NCBI RefSeq assembly: GCF_001426585.1
Contig: NZ_LMEI01000001.1
Coordinates: 557,317-621,316, forward strand
DNA from: Streptomyces sp. Root431
Lineage (GTDB): Bacteria; Actinomycetota; Actinomycetes; Streptomycetales; Streptomycetaceae
DNA length: 64,000 bases
Direction: 5' to 3'
The notes under the pieces were generated by a model. That model did no database searches. It worked only from the letters and a program-made list of their open reading frames with translations, and was not told the origin of the DNA. Made by a program: the position numbers and the translations under genes. Below are positions 8,806 to 16,211 of this stretch, in pieces; the stretch's first letter is position 1; each line of letters starts with the position of its first letter.

Positions 8806-9723
8806 ATGAGCAAGCACGTCCTGGCACAGAACCAGTACGGCAAGGCCGAGAACCGCATCGTCACGGTCACCCGCAAGGGCAATGACGGCGCGTGGCACGA
8901 GATCCGCGACCTGAACGTGTCGGTGGCGCTGCGCGGTGAGTACCGCGACGTCCATCTGACCGGCGACAACGGCAACTGCCTGCCCACCGACACCACCAAG
9001 AACACGGTCTACGCCTTCGCCAAGGAGCACGGCGTGGCCTCCCCCGAGGCCTTCGGCATCCTCCTCGCCCGGCACTTCGTGACCTCGCAGCCCGTGATCC
9101 ACGAGGCGCAGATCCGGATCGAGGAGTACGCCTGGGAGCGCGTCTCCGTCCCCACGCGCAAGGAGCAGCACTCCTTCGTCCGCAAGGGCCAGGAGGTCCG
9201 CACCGCGCAGATCACCTACTCGGAGACCACCGGGCTCCAGGTCCTCTCGGGCCTCAAGGACCTCACCGTCATGAACTCGACGAACTCCGAGTTCCACGGC
9301 TTCATCAAGGACCGGTACACGACGCTCCAGGAGGCGTACGACCGGATCCTCGCCACCAAGGTCACCGCCCGCTGGGCGAACTCGGCCCCGGCGGCGGCGG
9401 ACGCGGAGCACGACTGGGACCGCTCGTACGACAAGGTGCGGCGCCACATGCTGGAGGCGTTCGCGGAGACGTACAGCTACTCGCTCCAGCAGACCCTGCA
9501 CGCGATGGCCGACCGGGTCCTGGACCACGTCCCCACGGTCAACGAGGTCCGGCTCAACCTCCCGAACAAGCACCACTTCCTCGTGGACCTGGAGCCGTTC
9601 GGGCTGAAGAACGACAACGAGGTGTACTTCGCGGCCGACCGGATGTACGGGCTGATCGAGGGCACCATCCACCGCGACGGCGTGCGGCCGGTGATCGCGA
9701 CCAGCGACTGGATCACCGCCTGA
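8806..9723 (+). CDS. pucL: Urate oxidase (factor-independent urate hydroxylase)
   Basis: This enzyme oxidises urate to 5-hydroxyisourate in purine degradation, with no cofactor. The 305-aa length is normal for the family. The sequence has the N-terminal NQYGKAENRIV strand carrying the catalytic Lys, CLPTDTTKNTVYAFAKEHG with the catalytic Thr, and the second T-fold repeat with NLPNKHHFLVDLEPFG near the C-terminus. The ATG at 8806 has GGAG 12 nt upstream. Unusually, no hydroxyisourate hydrolase or OHCU decarboxylase gene flanks it. The upstream 225 nt hold a weak 7-bp hairpin (8694-8718) and the near-palindrome TACGGGATATCCGTA. Confidence 0.95.
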   Translation: MSKHVLAQNQYGKAENRIVTVTRKGNDGAWHEIRDLNVSVALRGEYRDVHLTGDNGNCLPTDTTKNTVYAFAKEHGVASPEAFGILLARHFVTSQPVIHEAQIRIEEYAWERVSVPTRKEQHSFVRKGQEVRTAQITYSETTGLQVLSGLKDLTVMNSTNSEFHGFIKDRYTTLQEAYDRILATKVTARWANSAPAAADAEHDWDRSYDKVRRHMLEAFAETYSYSLQQTLHAMADRVLDHVPTVNEVRLNLPNKHHFLVDLEPFGLKNDNEVYFAADRMYGLIEGTIHRDGVRPVIATSDWITA

Positions 9724-9732
9724 GCCACCGGA

Positions 9733-10086
9733 TCACCACGGCCTGGCCGTCTCGACTCCCAGCCATACGGCTCCGAGTCCGGCGGCCAGGCTGCCGGCCA
9801 CGTTCAGCACCGCGTACCCCTTCGCCCCGTCCTCGTACAGCTTCAGCGTCTCGTACGAGAAGGTGGAGTACGTGGTGAGGGCCCCGCACAGACCGGTGCC
9901 GAGCAGCAGGTGCAGCCGCTCCGAGGAGACGCCGGTGAGCAGCCCGAGCACGAACGAGCCGACGACGTTCACGGCGAACGTGCCCCAGGGAAGACCGAGG
10001 CCGAAGCGGGCCTTCGCCAGCCGGTCGGTGAGATAGCGCAGGGGCGCGCCGACGGCGGCGCCCGCCACGACCAGGAGCCAGTTCAC
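9733..10086 (-). CDS. crcB: CrcB/FluC fluoride exporter, second subunit
   Basis: This 117-aa protein has four membrane helices and the family signatures [27 protein letters not shown] and [16 protein letters not shown]. FluC proteins form dual-topology dimers that release toxic fluoride from the cytoplasm. The GTG start at 10086 overlaps the stop of the preceding crcB by four bases (GTGA). The two are translationally coupled and probably form a heterodimer. It converges on uricase with only 9 nt between stops. Confidence 0.93.
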   Translation of the reverse strand: MNWLLVVAGAAVGAPLRYLTDRLAKARFGLGLPWGTFAVNVVGSFVLGLLTGVSSERLHLLLGTGLCGALTTYSTFSYETLKLYEDGAKGYAVLNVAGSLAAGLGAVWLGVETARPW

Positions 10087-10505
10087 GCGGGCCTCACCCG
10101 GACCGGTGCGACCGCCCGGGTGGCGGCGACCCCCGCCCAGACGGCGGCGAGGGCGGTGAGCACGGTAGCCCCCAGATAGAGCAGGGCTCGGGTGGTCTCG
10201 CCCGCGGCCAGCAGCCGCTGGGTGTCGAGGGCGTACGTCGAGAAGGTCGTGAACCCTCCGCAGAACCCGGTACCCAGGAAGGGGCGGAGCAGCGGATGGG
10301 GATTCACGCGGATGCGGGTCTCGGTGAGCAGCACCATGAGGACGCCCAGCACCGCGCAGCCCACCGCGTTCACCGTGAAGGTCGTCCAGGGGAAGGCGTG
10401 GACCGGGGTCGGCCAGAGCAGCGAGGCGCCGTAGCGGGCGACCGCGCCGAGGGCGCCGCCTGCGGCGACGGCCCCGACGACCGGCAGCTCTCCGCGCGTT
10501 CCCAT
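10083..10505 (-). CDS. crcB: CrcB/FluC fluoride exporter, first subunit
   Basis: This 140-aa protein has four membrane helices and FluC motifs: [28 protein letters not shown] and [18 protein letters not shown]. It is the upstream partner of the crcB pair, and paired non-identical copies are the usual arrangement in Gram-positive bacteria that use obligate heterodimers. The ATG at 10505 (MGTRGELP) is preferred over an upstream ATG because the family begins just before the first helix. I looked for a fluoride riboswitch upstream and recognised none. Confidence 0.92.
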   Translation of the reverse strand: MGTRGELPVVGAVAAGGALGAVARYGASLLWPTPVHAFPWTTFTVNAVGCAVLGVLMVLLTETRIRVNPHPLLRPFLGTGFCGGFTTFSTYALDTQRLLAAGETTRALLYLGATVLTALAAVWAGVAATRAVAPVRVRPA

Positions 10506-10880
10506 GCACCGAAGGGTACGGGTCCGGGGCACGGGGGAAGTCGAGGCGAGGCGCACAGGCGCGGTCCCCGGCCTGGGGCATTAACCGGGAACCGGCCCGT
10601 GCAGCCTCGCTCTGCGATGGTCCGGCCACGCAACGCGACGGGTCAAAGCCGGGCCTGTGAGTCTGTCAGATCCCCCCGCGGGGTATTCCGGAACACCGGA
10701 AGGGGTGGCCGGATCAGGGCCACGGAGTCGGCTGTGACCTGGGGTGTTGTAGGGGGAGGTGGTCCGGCCACCATTCGGCGGCCGATTCGGGTGCCGGGTA
10801 CACCTCGTCCCGGAGGGCGGGGACGGGCGACGGTGGTGGAGCAGCGGGAGGGAGCTGCGCAACCTTCGGGCAGGAGTGTC
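10506..10880. other. 375-nt intergenic region between crcB and the IS701-like gene
   Basis: The region holds divergent promoters by position. Visible structure includes an inverted repeat TTCCGG-AACA-CCGGAA (10686-10701) next to a CCCCCCGCGGGG run, and several short GC-rich repeats. No credible ORF, tRNA or conserved riboswitch was recognised. The inverted repeat is a candidate operator for the rightward gene at 10881. Confidence 0.4.
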
Positions 10881-12146
10881 GTGAGTACATCCGTCGCAAC
10901 CAAGCGCAGGGCCACCACCGGGGCCGTCTCGTCCTTGCCGGTGCCCCTGAGCGTCGCCACGCCCGTCGGTGCGTCCGGTGCGGGCGAGGAGGCCTACGCC
11001 GAGCTGTGTTCCGCGCTCTTCTCCGGCTTCCCGCGCCGCGACCAGCGCCTGAAGGCCGAGCAGTACCTGCACGGCCTGCTCACCGCGCAGGGCCGCAAGT
11101 CGATCCGTAACATCGCCGCGCAGATAGGTGGGCCGGCCGCCGAGCAGAGCCTGCACCACTTCGTCTCCAGCTCGACCTGGGACTGGCAGCCCATGCGGGC
11201 CGCGCTCGCCCGGTACCTGGAGCGGAACAGCTGCCCGCAGGCGTGGGTGGTCCGGCCGATGCCGATCCCGAAGGCCGGGGAGCACTCGGTGGGCGTGGAC
11301 CGGCGGTTCGACCCGGAGCGCGGTCAGGTCTTCCACGGCCAGCAGGCGTTCGGCGTGTGGTTCGCGAGCGACGAGCTGAGCGTGCCGGTCAACTGGCGGC
11401 TGTTCCTGCCGGACCCGTGGGTCAACGACCGCACGCGGCGCGACCGCGCGGAGGTTCCCCAGGAGGCCGGCGAGGAGACGCTCGAGGAGTGCGCGGTCGC
11501 CGCGGCGCTCGACACCGCCCGCTGGCAGGACGTCACCCGCAAGCCGGTGCTCCTCGACATCCGCGGCGGCGCGGGCCGCGCCGCGCTCACCCGGCTCGCC
11601 GGGGCCGGGGTGCCGGTCGTGGCGCGGATCGGGCCGGGTTCCCGGCTGGCGATCGCGGACCGTTCGCTGCCGGGCTTCGGTGCCGGGCCGCTGTCGGCGG
11701 TGCAGATCCTGGAGTCGCTCAAGGGCCTGCGCAGGCCGGTGAGCTGGGTGGACACGGTGGCCGGTGTGCGGACCTCGCGGACGTCGCTCGCCACGGCCGT
11801 CCGGGTCGCGCTGCCGACGCCGGGCGGCGAGCGGATGCGTCCCCTGGTACTGCTCGGCGAGTGGGACGACCCGCGGCGGGCCCCGGCCCGGGTGTGGATC
11901 AGCGATCTGACGCACTCCCCCGTCGGCTCCCTGCTGCGGCTGACCAAGCTCGCGCGCCGGGTGGAGCGGGACTTCATGGAGGTCGGCGAGGGGGCGGGGC
12001 TGCGGGACTTCGTGGGCCGCTCGTTCCGCGGCTGGCACCGTCACATCACGCTGGCCTCGGCGGCGCACGCGGCGACGCTCCTGGCCGCATCGGACGGGGA
12101 CGCGGCCTACGACTCCGGGTACGCGTCGCGACGCTCGGCGAGCTGA
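10881..12146 (+). CDS. IS701-like transposase homologue, probably catalytically defective and domesticated
   Basis: This 421-aa protein has the IS701 architecture. The N-terminal region has RKSIRNIAAQIGG and QSLHHFVSSSTWDW. The RNase H-like core has HSVGVDRRF and QQAFGVWFAS, and the C-terminal block ERDFMEVGEGAGL with FVGRSFRGWHRHITLA carries the third acidic residue (Glu). Intact IS701 enzymes have a DDTG motif just before the KKG-HSVGV block, but here that stretch reads VVRPMPIPKAGEHSVGV, with no Asp. The second block is also altered (LDIRGGAG instead of DAGYG). No terminal inverted repeats or target duplication were found. The GTG at 10881 follows AGGAG at 10872. I infer a fixed chromosomal gene rather than an active element. 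Confidence 0.75.
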   Translation: MSTSVATKRRATTGAVSSLPVPLSVATPVGASGAGEEAYAELCSALFSGFPRRDQRLKAEQYLHGLLTAQGRKSIRNIAAQIGGPAAEQSLHHFVSSSTWDWQPMRAALARYLERNSCPQAWVVRPMPIPKAGEHSVGVDRRFDPERGQVFHGQQAFGVWFASDELSVPVNWRLFLPDPWVNDRTRRDRAEVPQEAGEETLEECAVAAALDTARWQDVTRKPVLLDIRGGAGRAALTRLAGAGVPVVARIGPGSRLAIADRSLPGFGAGPLSAVQILESLKGLRRPVSWVDTVAGVRTSRTSLATAVRVALPTPGGERMRPLVLLGEWDDPRRAPARVWISDLTHSPVGSLLRLTKLARRVERDFMEVGEGAGLRDFVGRSFRGWHRHITLASAAHAATLLAASDGDAAYDSGYASRRSAS

Positions 12147-12187
12147 GCCAAGCAAAAAGCAGAGCAGAGCAGTTGAGAGTCGACGGG

Positions 12188-12213
12188 CCGGCACCCCCCT
12201 TAGGGGGTGTCGG
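12188..12213. terminator. Bidirectional hairpin between converging genes
   Basis: CCGGCACCCCC and GGGGGTGTCGG pair as an 11-bp stem (one G-U) around a 4-nt loop. It lies between the rightward IS701-like gene (stop 12146) and the leftward regulator. The TAA stop of the latter (12202-12200) falls in the loop region, so the terminator overlaps its coding end. Confidence 0.7.
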
Positions 12214-14212
12214 TTCCGGCCCTGCCCCGGGAGAGGACCTCGCGGGTGCGCTGGAGGCGCAGCGCGAGCTGGACCTCCAGGACCTGGCCCGGCTTCTGCC
12301 ACTCCGGGCCGAGGAGTTCGCCGATCCGCTCCAGCCGGCGCGAGACCGTGTTGGGGTGGACGTGCAGCGCCTCGGCCGCGTTGGTCGGGCTGCCGCCGGA
12401 GGCGAAGTACGCCTCCAGGGTGCGCGTGAGGTCGGTGAACCGCTCGGCGTCGTAGTCGAGCACGGGCCCGATCGCCCCCTCGACGAAGCCCTCGACGTCG
12501 TGGTCGTCGGAGAGCAGCATCCCGAGGAAGCCCAGGTCGGACACGGACGCGGCCGAACCCGTACCGCCCAGGGCGCTCATCGCGTCGAGGCAGCGCCCGG
12601 CCTCCTGGTGCATCCGTCCGATGCCGTCCGGGCTCGTCGCGGGTCCCGCGGCGGCGACGGAGACGGGGTGGCCGAGCAGCGGTGACAGCTCGGCGGCGAC
12701 GGCCTTGGCGGCGGCGGAGGCGTCGATGCCCGGGAGCAGCAGCACGATGCAGCCGCCCTGCACGGTCTTCAGGCCGGAGAGCCGGTACGCGTACGAGGAC
12801 GCCCACACGACCGCCCTGCCCTGCTCGCCGCCCTCCGGCCTGGCCAGCACGAGGACGTGCGGTTTGCGCAGGTCGACGCCGAGGCGGCGGGCCCGTTGCG
12901 CGAGCTGTTGCGGCGCATGCGGCGGGTCCGCGATGAGGTCGTCGAGGAGTTCGTCGCGTACGGGCCCTTCGGCGACGGCGGTGGAGCGCCGCATCAGGAG
13001 GAGGAAGGCGACGGACTGGGCGGCGAGTTCGAGGAGGCGCTCGTCCTCGCCGGTGAGTCCGCTCGCGGCGCGGATCACGAGGCCGCCGAGGTCCTCGGAG
13101 CCGGCGATGACCGGGGCGACCCAGGTGTCGTCGTCGGCGAGGACGGGGCGGCGGCGGGCGTGCGCGTCGAGCGAGGCCTTGGCGACGGCCTCCTCGTCCA
13201 GGCCGGGGATGTCCCCGCCGGCGAGGGCGCGGCCGCCCTGGTCGCGGATGAGGACGGTCGCGTCGAGGGCGTCCCCGGCGGCCTTGGCCACGTTCCCCAG
13301 ATCGCCGCCCGCGAGGACGAGGTTCATGATGCGGCTGTGGGCCTCGCTGACGTGCCGCATCCGGGTGAGGCTGGTGCGGACGCGGGAGCTGTCCCGCTCC
13401 AGTTCGGAGACCTCGGCGCGGGTCCGGTCGAGGAGTCCGGCCTTCTCGACGGCGAGGGCGGCGAGGTCGGCGAGCGCGGCGAGGAGGGCGAGTTCCTCGG
13501 AGGTGTGGTGGCGGACGCGCCGGTCCGCTCCGTACAGCGCGCCGATCACCGTGTCGCCGCTGCGCAGCGGCGCGGCCATGATGGCGTGCAGGTCCTCGGC
13601 CCGGACGGCGGCCTCGGCGGCCTCGTCGAAGGCGGGGGCGTGGACGCCCGCGTCGAGGGAGCCCGAGGGGGCGAAGCGCTCGTCGGCGAGGTAGTCGGCG
13701 GTCCAGACGGGTTCGCCGTGGAGCTGGACGGCGCCGCCGAGCCCGTACCCCTCGGCGATCTTCAGCCCGGGGGCGAGGCGCGGTCCGGCCGGTCGGCCGG
13801 TGCCGGTGTCGAGTCCGGCGCGGGCGCCCTCGGTGGTGTGGACGTAGCAGCTGCCGTGTTGTCCGCGCAGCGTCACGAACGCCATGTCGAGGCCGAGGAG
13901 CCGGCGGGCGCGGCGGGTGACGACGCGGAGCAGGCTGTCGAGGTCGTACGAGAAGGTCAGGTCGCGCGCGGTGTCGGCGAGGGCGGCGAGTCCGGCCTCG
14001 CGGCGCGCGTCGTCCTCGCGTCCGGAGCGGACCTGGTCGGCGAGCTTCACGGCCCGTTCGAGGCGGTCGAGTTCCTCGCCGGAGAGGCCGGCCAGGCGGG
14101 CCTCGTCGAGGAGTTCCTCGAAGCGGGCGGCCGGGGCCTGTCCGGCGAGCAGTTCGAGGACCGTGAGCAGCGCGTCGGCACTGCCGGCCGCGTCCGCGCC
14201 GTGCGAGGTCAT
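12200..14212 (-). CDS. GAF-domain, PucR/CdaR-type transcriptional regulator
   Basis: This regulator is about 670 aa. Residues 1-85 form a coiled helical region. A GAF sensor domain follows (about 90-265, with LRGQHGSCYVHTTEG and IMAAPLRSGDTVIGALYGADRR) and then a coiled-coil linker near residue 275. Next come a second sensor-like region and, at the C-terminus, a PucR-type helix-turn-helix (AEALHVHPNTVSRRLERIGELLG) ending in VQLALRLQR. The family activates catabolic genes in response to small ligands. ATG at 14212 has GGTGGAG close upstream; a GTG at 14221 is possible. No target operon is adjacent. Confidence 0.87.
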   Translation of the reverse strand: MTSHGADAAGSADALLTVLELLAGQAPAARFEELLDEARLAGLSGEELDRLERAVKLADQVRSGREDDARREAGLAALADTARDLTFSYDLDSLLRVVTRRARRLLGLDMAFVTLRGQHGSCYVHTTEGARAGLDTGTGRPAGPRLAPGLKIAEGYGLGGAVQLHGEPVWTADYLADERFAPSGSLDAGVHAPAFDEAAEAAVRAEDLHAIMAAPLRSGDTVIGALYGADRRVRHHTSEELALLAALADLAALAVEKAGLLDRTRAEVSELERDSSRVRTSLTRMRHVSEAHSRIMNLVLAGGDLGNVAKAAGDALDATVLIRDQGGRALAGGDIPGLDEEAVAKASLDAHARRRPVLADDDTWVAPVIAGSEDLGGLVIRAASGLTGEDERLLELAAQSVAFLLLMRRSTAVAEGPVRDELLDDLIADPPHAPQQLAQRARRLGVDLRKPHVLVLARPEGGEQGRAVVWASSYAYRLSGLKTVQGGCIVLLLPGIDASAAAKAVAAELSPLLGHPVSVAAAGPATSPDGIGRMHQEAGRCLDAMSALGGTGSAASVSDLGFLGMLLSDDHDVEGFVEGAIGPVLDYDAERFTDLTRTLEAYFASGGSPTNAAEALHVHPNTVSRRLERIGELLGPEWQKPGQVLEVQLALRLQRTREVLSRGRAGTDTP

Positions 14213-14270
14213 GGTCTCCACCCCCGTAGTAGTGCGAAATAGGGCACCTCGGCGGAAACCCGTCTCATCT

Positions 14271-14287
14271 GCCGAAATTAATTCGGC
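14271..14287. promoter_or_regulatory. Inverted repeat upstream of the GAF/PucR-type regulator
   Basis: GCCGAA-ATTAA-TTCGGC is an AT-centred inverted repeat with 6-bp arms, 59 nt upstream of the leftward regulator's start. Its position suggests an autoregulatory operator. It could alternatively belong to the termination region of the SARP gene, which runs into it only if transcription is divergent, so the operator reading is preferred. Confidence 0.35.
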
Positions 14288-14392
14288 TTCGGGAGTCGGT
14301 CAACCTCGGCGTGCCGCACGTCCACAACGGCGACCTGACGTACTTCGTTCCCGGACTCGTGCCCGAGGGTGCGTCCCGGCCCCTTCACTCCC

Positions 14393-15346
14393 TCAGACGA
14401 GGGAGCCCACGGGGACCGGACGGGCCCTCACCGGGCTGTACTGGGCGGGTACGTGGGCCGGAGCATGGGCCGACGGGTGGGCGGCCATGTGGGCGGGGAT
14501 CCGGGTGAGCGGCCGGACGGGCGCCTGGGTGCCGAACACGGACCGGCCCGCGGTGTTCCGCACGGCCAGGACCGAGCGGTGCAGCCGGCGCACCCGCGCC
14601 GAGGGCTCCATGCCGCTCTCCCCCGCGAGCGCCGCCCGCAGCCGCTCGTACGCGGCGAGGGCCTCGTCGTGGTGGCCGCAGCGGAGCAGGGCGACCATGT
14701 AGTGGGCGTGCAGGGGTTCGTTGGTGCGGTAGCGGGCGACGAGCCCGGAGAGTTCGGAGACCAGCTCGGCGTGGTGACCGAGGCCCAGCTGGGCCTCGAC
14801 CCACTGGTCGAGCACGCTCAGGCGGGACGCTTCGAGGCGCTCGATCTCGCGGCGGAGCCGGGGGCCCGCCGCGACGCCCGCGTACGGCTCGCCGCGCCAC
14901 AGGGCGAGTGCCTCGCCGAGCCGGAGCGCGGCGCGCGGGAGGTCGCCCGCCTCCATCGCCCGGTATCCGGCGCCCGCCGCGCGCTCGAACTGCCAGACGT
15001 CGTGGGCTCCGCCGCCGGTGTCGAGGCGGTAGCCGCCGGGCTGGGAGACGAGGATCGCGTCGGCGGTGCGCCGGTCGGACCAGCCCGGACGGGGCTCCGC
15101 CGGGTCGGCGCCGCGCAGCGCGCTCGCGATGAGCGTCCGCAGCTCCGCTATGTGGGACTGGAGTTCGGTCCGGGCGCCGCGTGGGGCGCCGGAGGGCCAG
15201 AGCTCCTCGGTCAGGACCGTCACGGGGACGACCTGGTCGGCGCTGGCGGTGAGCAGGGCGAGCAGCTGCCGCGGTGCGGCTGCCGTCGGGGTGATGGACA
15301 CGCCGTTCTCCCGAACCGACAGTCCCCCCAGAATCCGGACGTCCAC
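14393..15346 (-). CDS. SARP family transcriptional activator (AfsR-type, minimal form)
   Basis: This 317-aa protein has an OmpR-like winged helix in residues 1-105 (MDVRILGGLSVRENGV, PRQLLALLTASADQVVPV, LTEELWPSG). The bacterial transcriptional activation domain follows at about residues 110-255 (DVWQFERAAGAG, ALRLGEALALWRGEPYAG, HYMVALLRCGHHDEALAAYERLR). The tail is rich in His, Pro and Ala (AHMAAHPSAHAPAHVPAQ). SARPs bind heptameric direct repeats and usually activate antibiotic clusters, but no biosynthetic genes are nearby, so this may be a regulator acting in trans. The GTG at 15346 has GAGGGGG upstream, and a consensus-like promoter precedes it. Confidence 0.92.
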   Translation of the reverse strand: MDVRILGGLSVRENGVSITPTAAAPRQLLALLTASADQVVPVTVLTEELWPSGAPRGARTELQSHIAELRTLIASALRGADPAEPRPGWSDRRTADAILVSQPGGYRLDTGGGAHDVWQFERAAGAGYRAMEAGDLPRAALRLGEALALWRGEPYAGVAAGPRLRREIERLEASRLSVLDQWVEAQLGLGHHAELVSELSGLVARYRTNEPLHAHYMVALLRCGHHDEALAAYERLRAALAGESGMEPSARVRRLHRSVLAVRNTAGRSVFGTQAPVRPLTRIPAHMAAHPSAHAPAHVPAQYSPVRARPVPVGSLV

Positions 15347-15399
15347 CTTGCCCCCTCAGTGCCTGTGCGGTGCCTGTGCGCGCGGGATGACCCTCGTTG

Positions 15400-15428
15400 A
15401 TTAGAAAAGACCCCCGTAGGCATGTCAA
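15400..15428 (-). promoter_or_regulatory. Near-consensus vegetative promoter for the SARP gene
   Basis: On the minus strand TTGACA (15428-15423) is separated by 17 nt from TCTAAT (15405-15400). This matches the principal sigma factor consensus well and gives a leader of about 45 nt before the SARP GTG. The AT-rich patch stands out from its surroundings. Confidence 0.6.
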
Positions 15429-15462
15429 TAAGAAACCGTAGGGTACGGAAACCCGACCCGTG

Positions 15463-15496
15463 ATATCGGGGTGCTTCACCCCATTTGTGGGGATAT
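15463..15496. other. Overlapping hairpins upstream of the SARP promoter
   Basis: GGGGTG-CTT-CACCCC (15468-15482) and CCCCA-TTTG-TGGGG (15479-15492) share the CCCC segment, so only one hairpin can form at a time. Both are bracketed by ATATC (15463-15467) and GATAT (15492-15496). The element is upstream of the SARP promoter and downstream of nothing obvious, so it could be a multi-site operator. The rest of 15347-15645 holds no gene I can support. Confidence 0.4.
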
Positions 15497-15645
15497 TTCG
15501 GCGTCAGGATTTCGTCACTGGCTCAGACCTTTGCCCGCCGAAAGACTGTTTCAGGACTCGGGGGTACGCTTTCGCAGGGTCCTTGCGGATGCCGGAGAGG
15601 TCTTCAACCGCGATTTCACGCCAGAAACCGCCCGGTGGGTACGGT

Positions 15646-16128
15646 TCAGAGGACGGCGGCGGCGGTGATCAGGCCGAACGCGATGACGATCAGGGCCGTA
15701 CGGACCCGGTGGAATCCGTTCCACCGCTTCTCGAAGGCGGCCCGTACGGCCGCCGGGTCCTCGGCGCCCCCCGGGCGCTCCGAGGCGGCGAGCGCCACGT
15801 TCAGCGGGACGTTCCCGGCGACGGTGACCAGGTGGTTGAGGGCCGCGCACACGAGCCCCGCGAGGACCAGCCACTTCTGGGTGTCCGTGCGCCCGTCGAC
15901 GGGGACGAGGAACGCGGCGGCGGGGAAGGCGACGACCCCGAGGAAGACGAGCAGGAACACGGCCCTCGGGACGCATTCGTTGATCCGGCGCATCGCCGTG
16001 ACGAACTCCGCGTCCGACAACCGGGCGAGGGCGGGCATGATCCCGGTCTGGAAGATCAGCAGGAAACCGGCGTAGAGCCCGGTGCATCCGACGGCGAGGG
16101 CGAGCAGCAGGGTGGCCATGCGGGCCAT
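15646..16128 (-). CDS. DUF1772 membrane protein
   Basis: This 160-aa protein has four predicted membrane helices (LLLALAVGCTGLYAGF; VFLLVFLGVVAFPAAAFLV; WLVLAGLVCAALNHLVTVAG; ALIVIAFGLITAAAVL). The NVPLNVALA loop is followed by FEKRWNGFHRVRTAL, the hallmark of DUF1772, a family that includes anthrone-oxygenase-like proteins of aromatic polyketide pathways as well as many proteins of unknown role. It stands alone here. ATG at 16128 or 16119 is possible; neither has a clear ribosome site. Confidence 0.8.
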   Translation of the reverse strand: MARMATLLLALAVGCTGLYAGFLLIFQTGIMPALARLSDAEFVTAMRRINECVPRAVFLLVFLGVVAFPAAAFLVPVDGRTDTQKWLVLAGLVCAALNHLVTVAGNVPLNVALAASERPGGAEDPAAVRAAFEKRWNGFHRVRTALIVIAFGLITAAAVL

Positions 16129-16211
16129 TCTGTCCCGCCGGCCGCCCCGCGCGTCAGATGTACAACAACTGTGTGGGGGAACCGACTTCGGCTGTGCGGG
16201 TCACGTGCACG

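Noticed and set aside
10506..10640. Possible fluoride riboswitch ahead of crcB
   Set aside because: The region has a GGTTAATGCC stretch but not the conserved pseudoknot pattern of the crcB motif.
10881..12146. Active IS701 insertion sequence
   Set aside because: No terminal inverted repeats or target duplication found, and the first catalytic Asp is missing.
14311..14508. 65-codon frame starting MPHVHNGDLTYF
   Set aside because: It runs into the 3' end of the SARP gene, has no ribosome site and loses protein-like composition after about 20 residues.
14393..15346. Biosynthetic gene cluster around the SARP regulator
   Set aside because: No PKS, NRPS, terpene, RiPP or tailoring genes flank it; DUF1772 alone is not enough.
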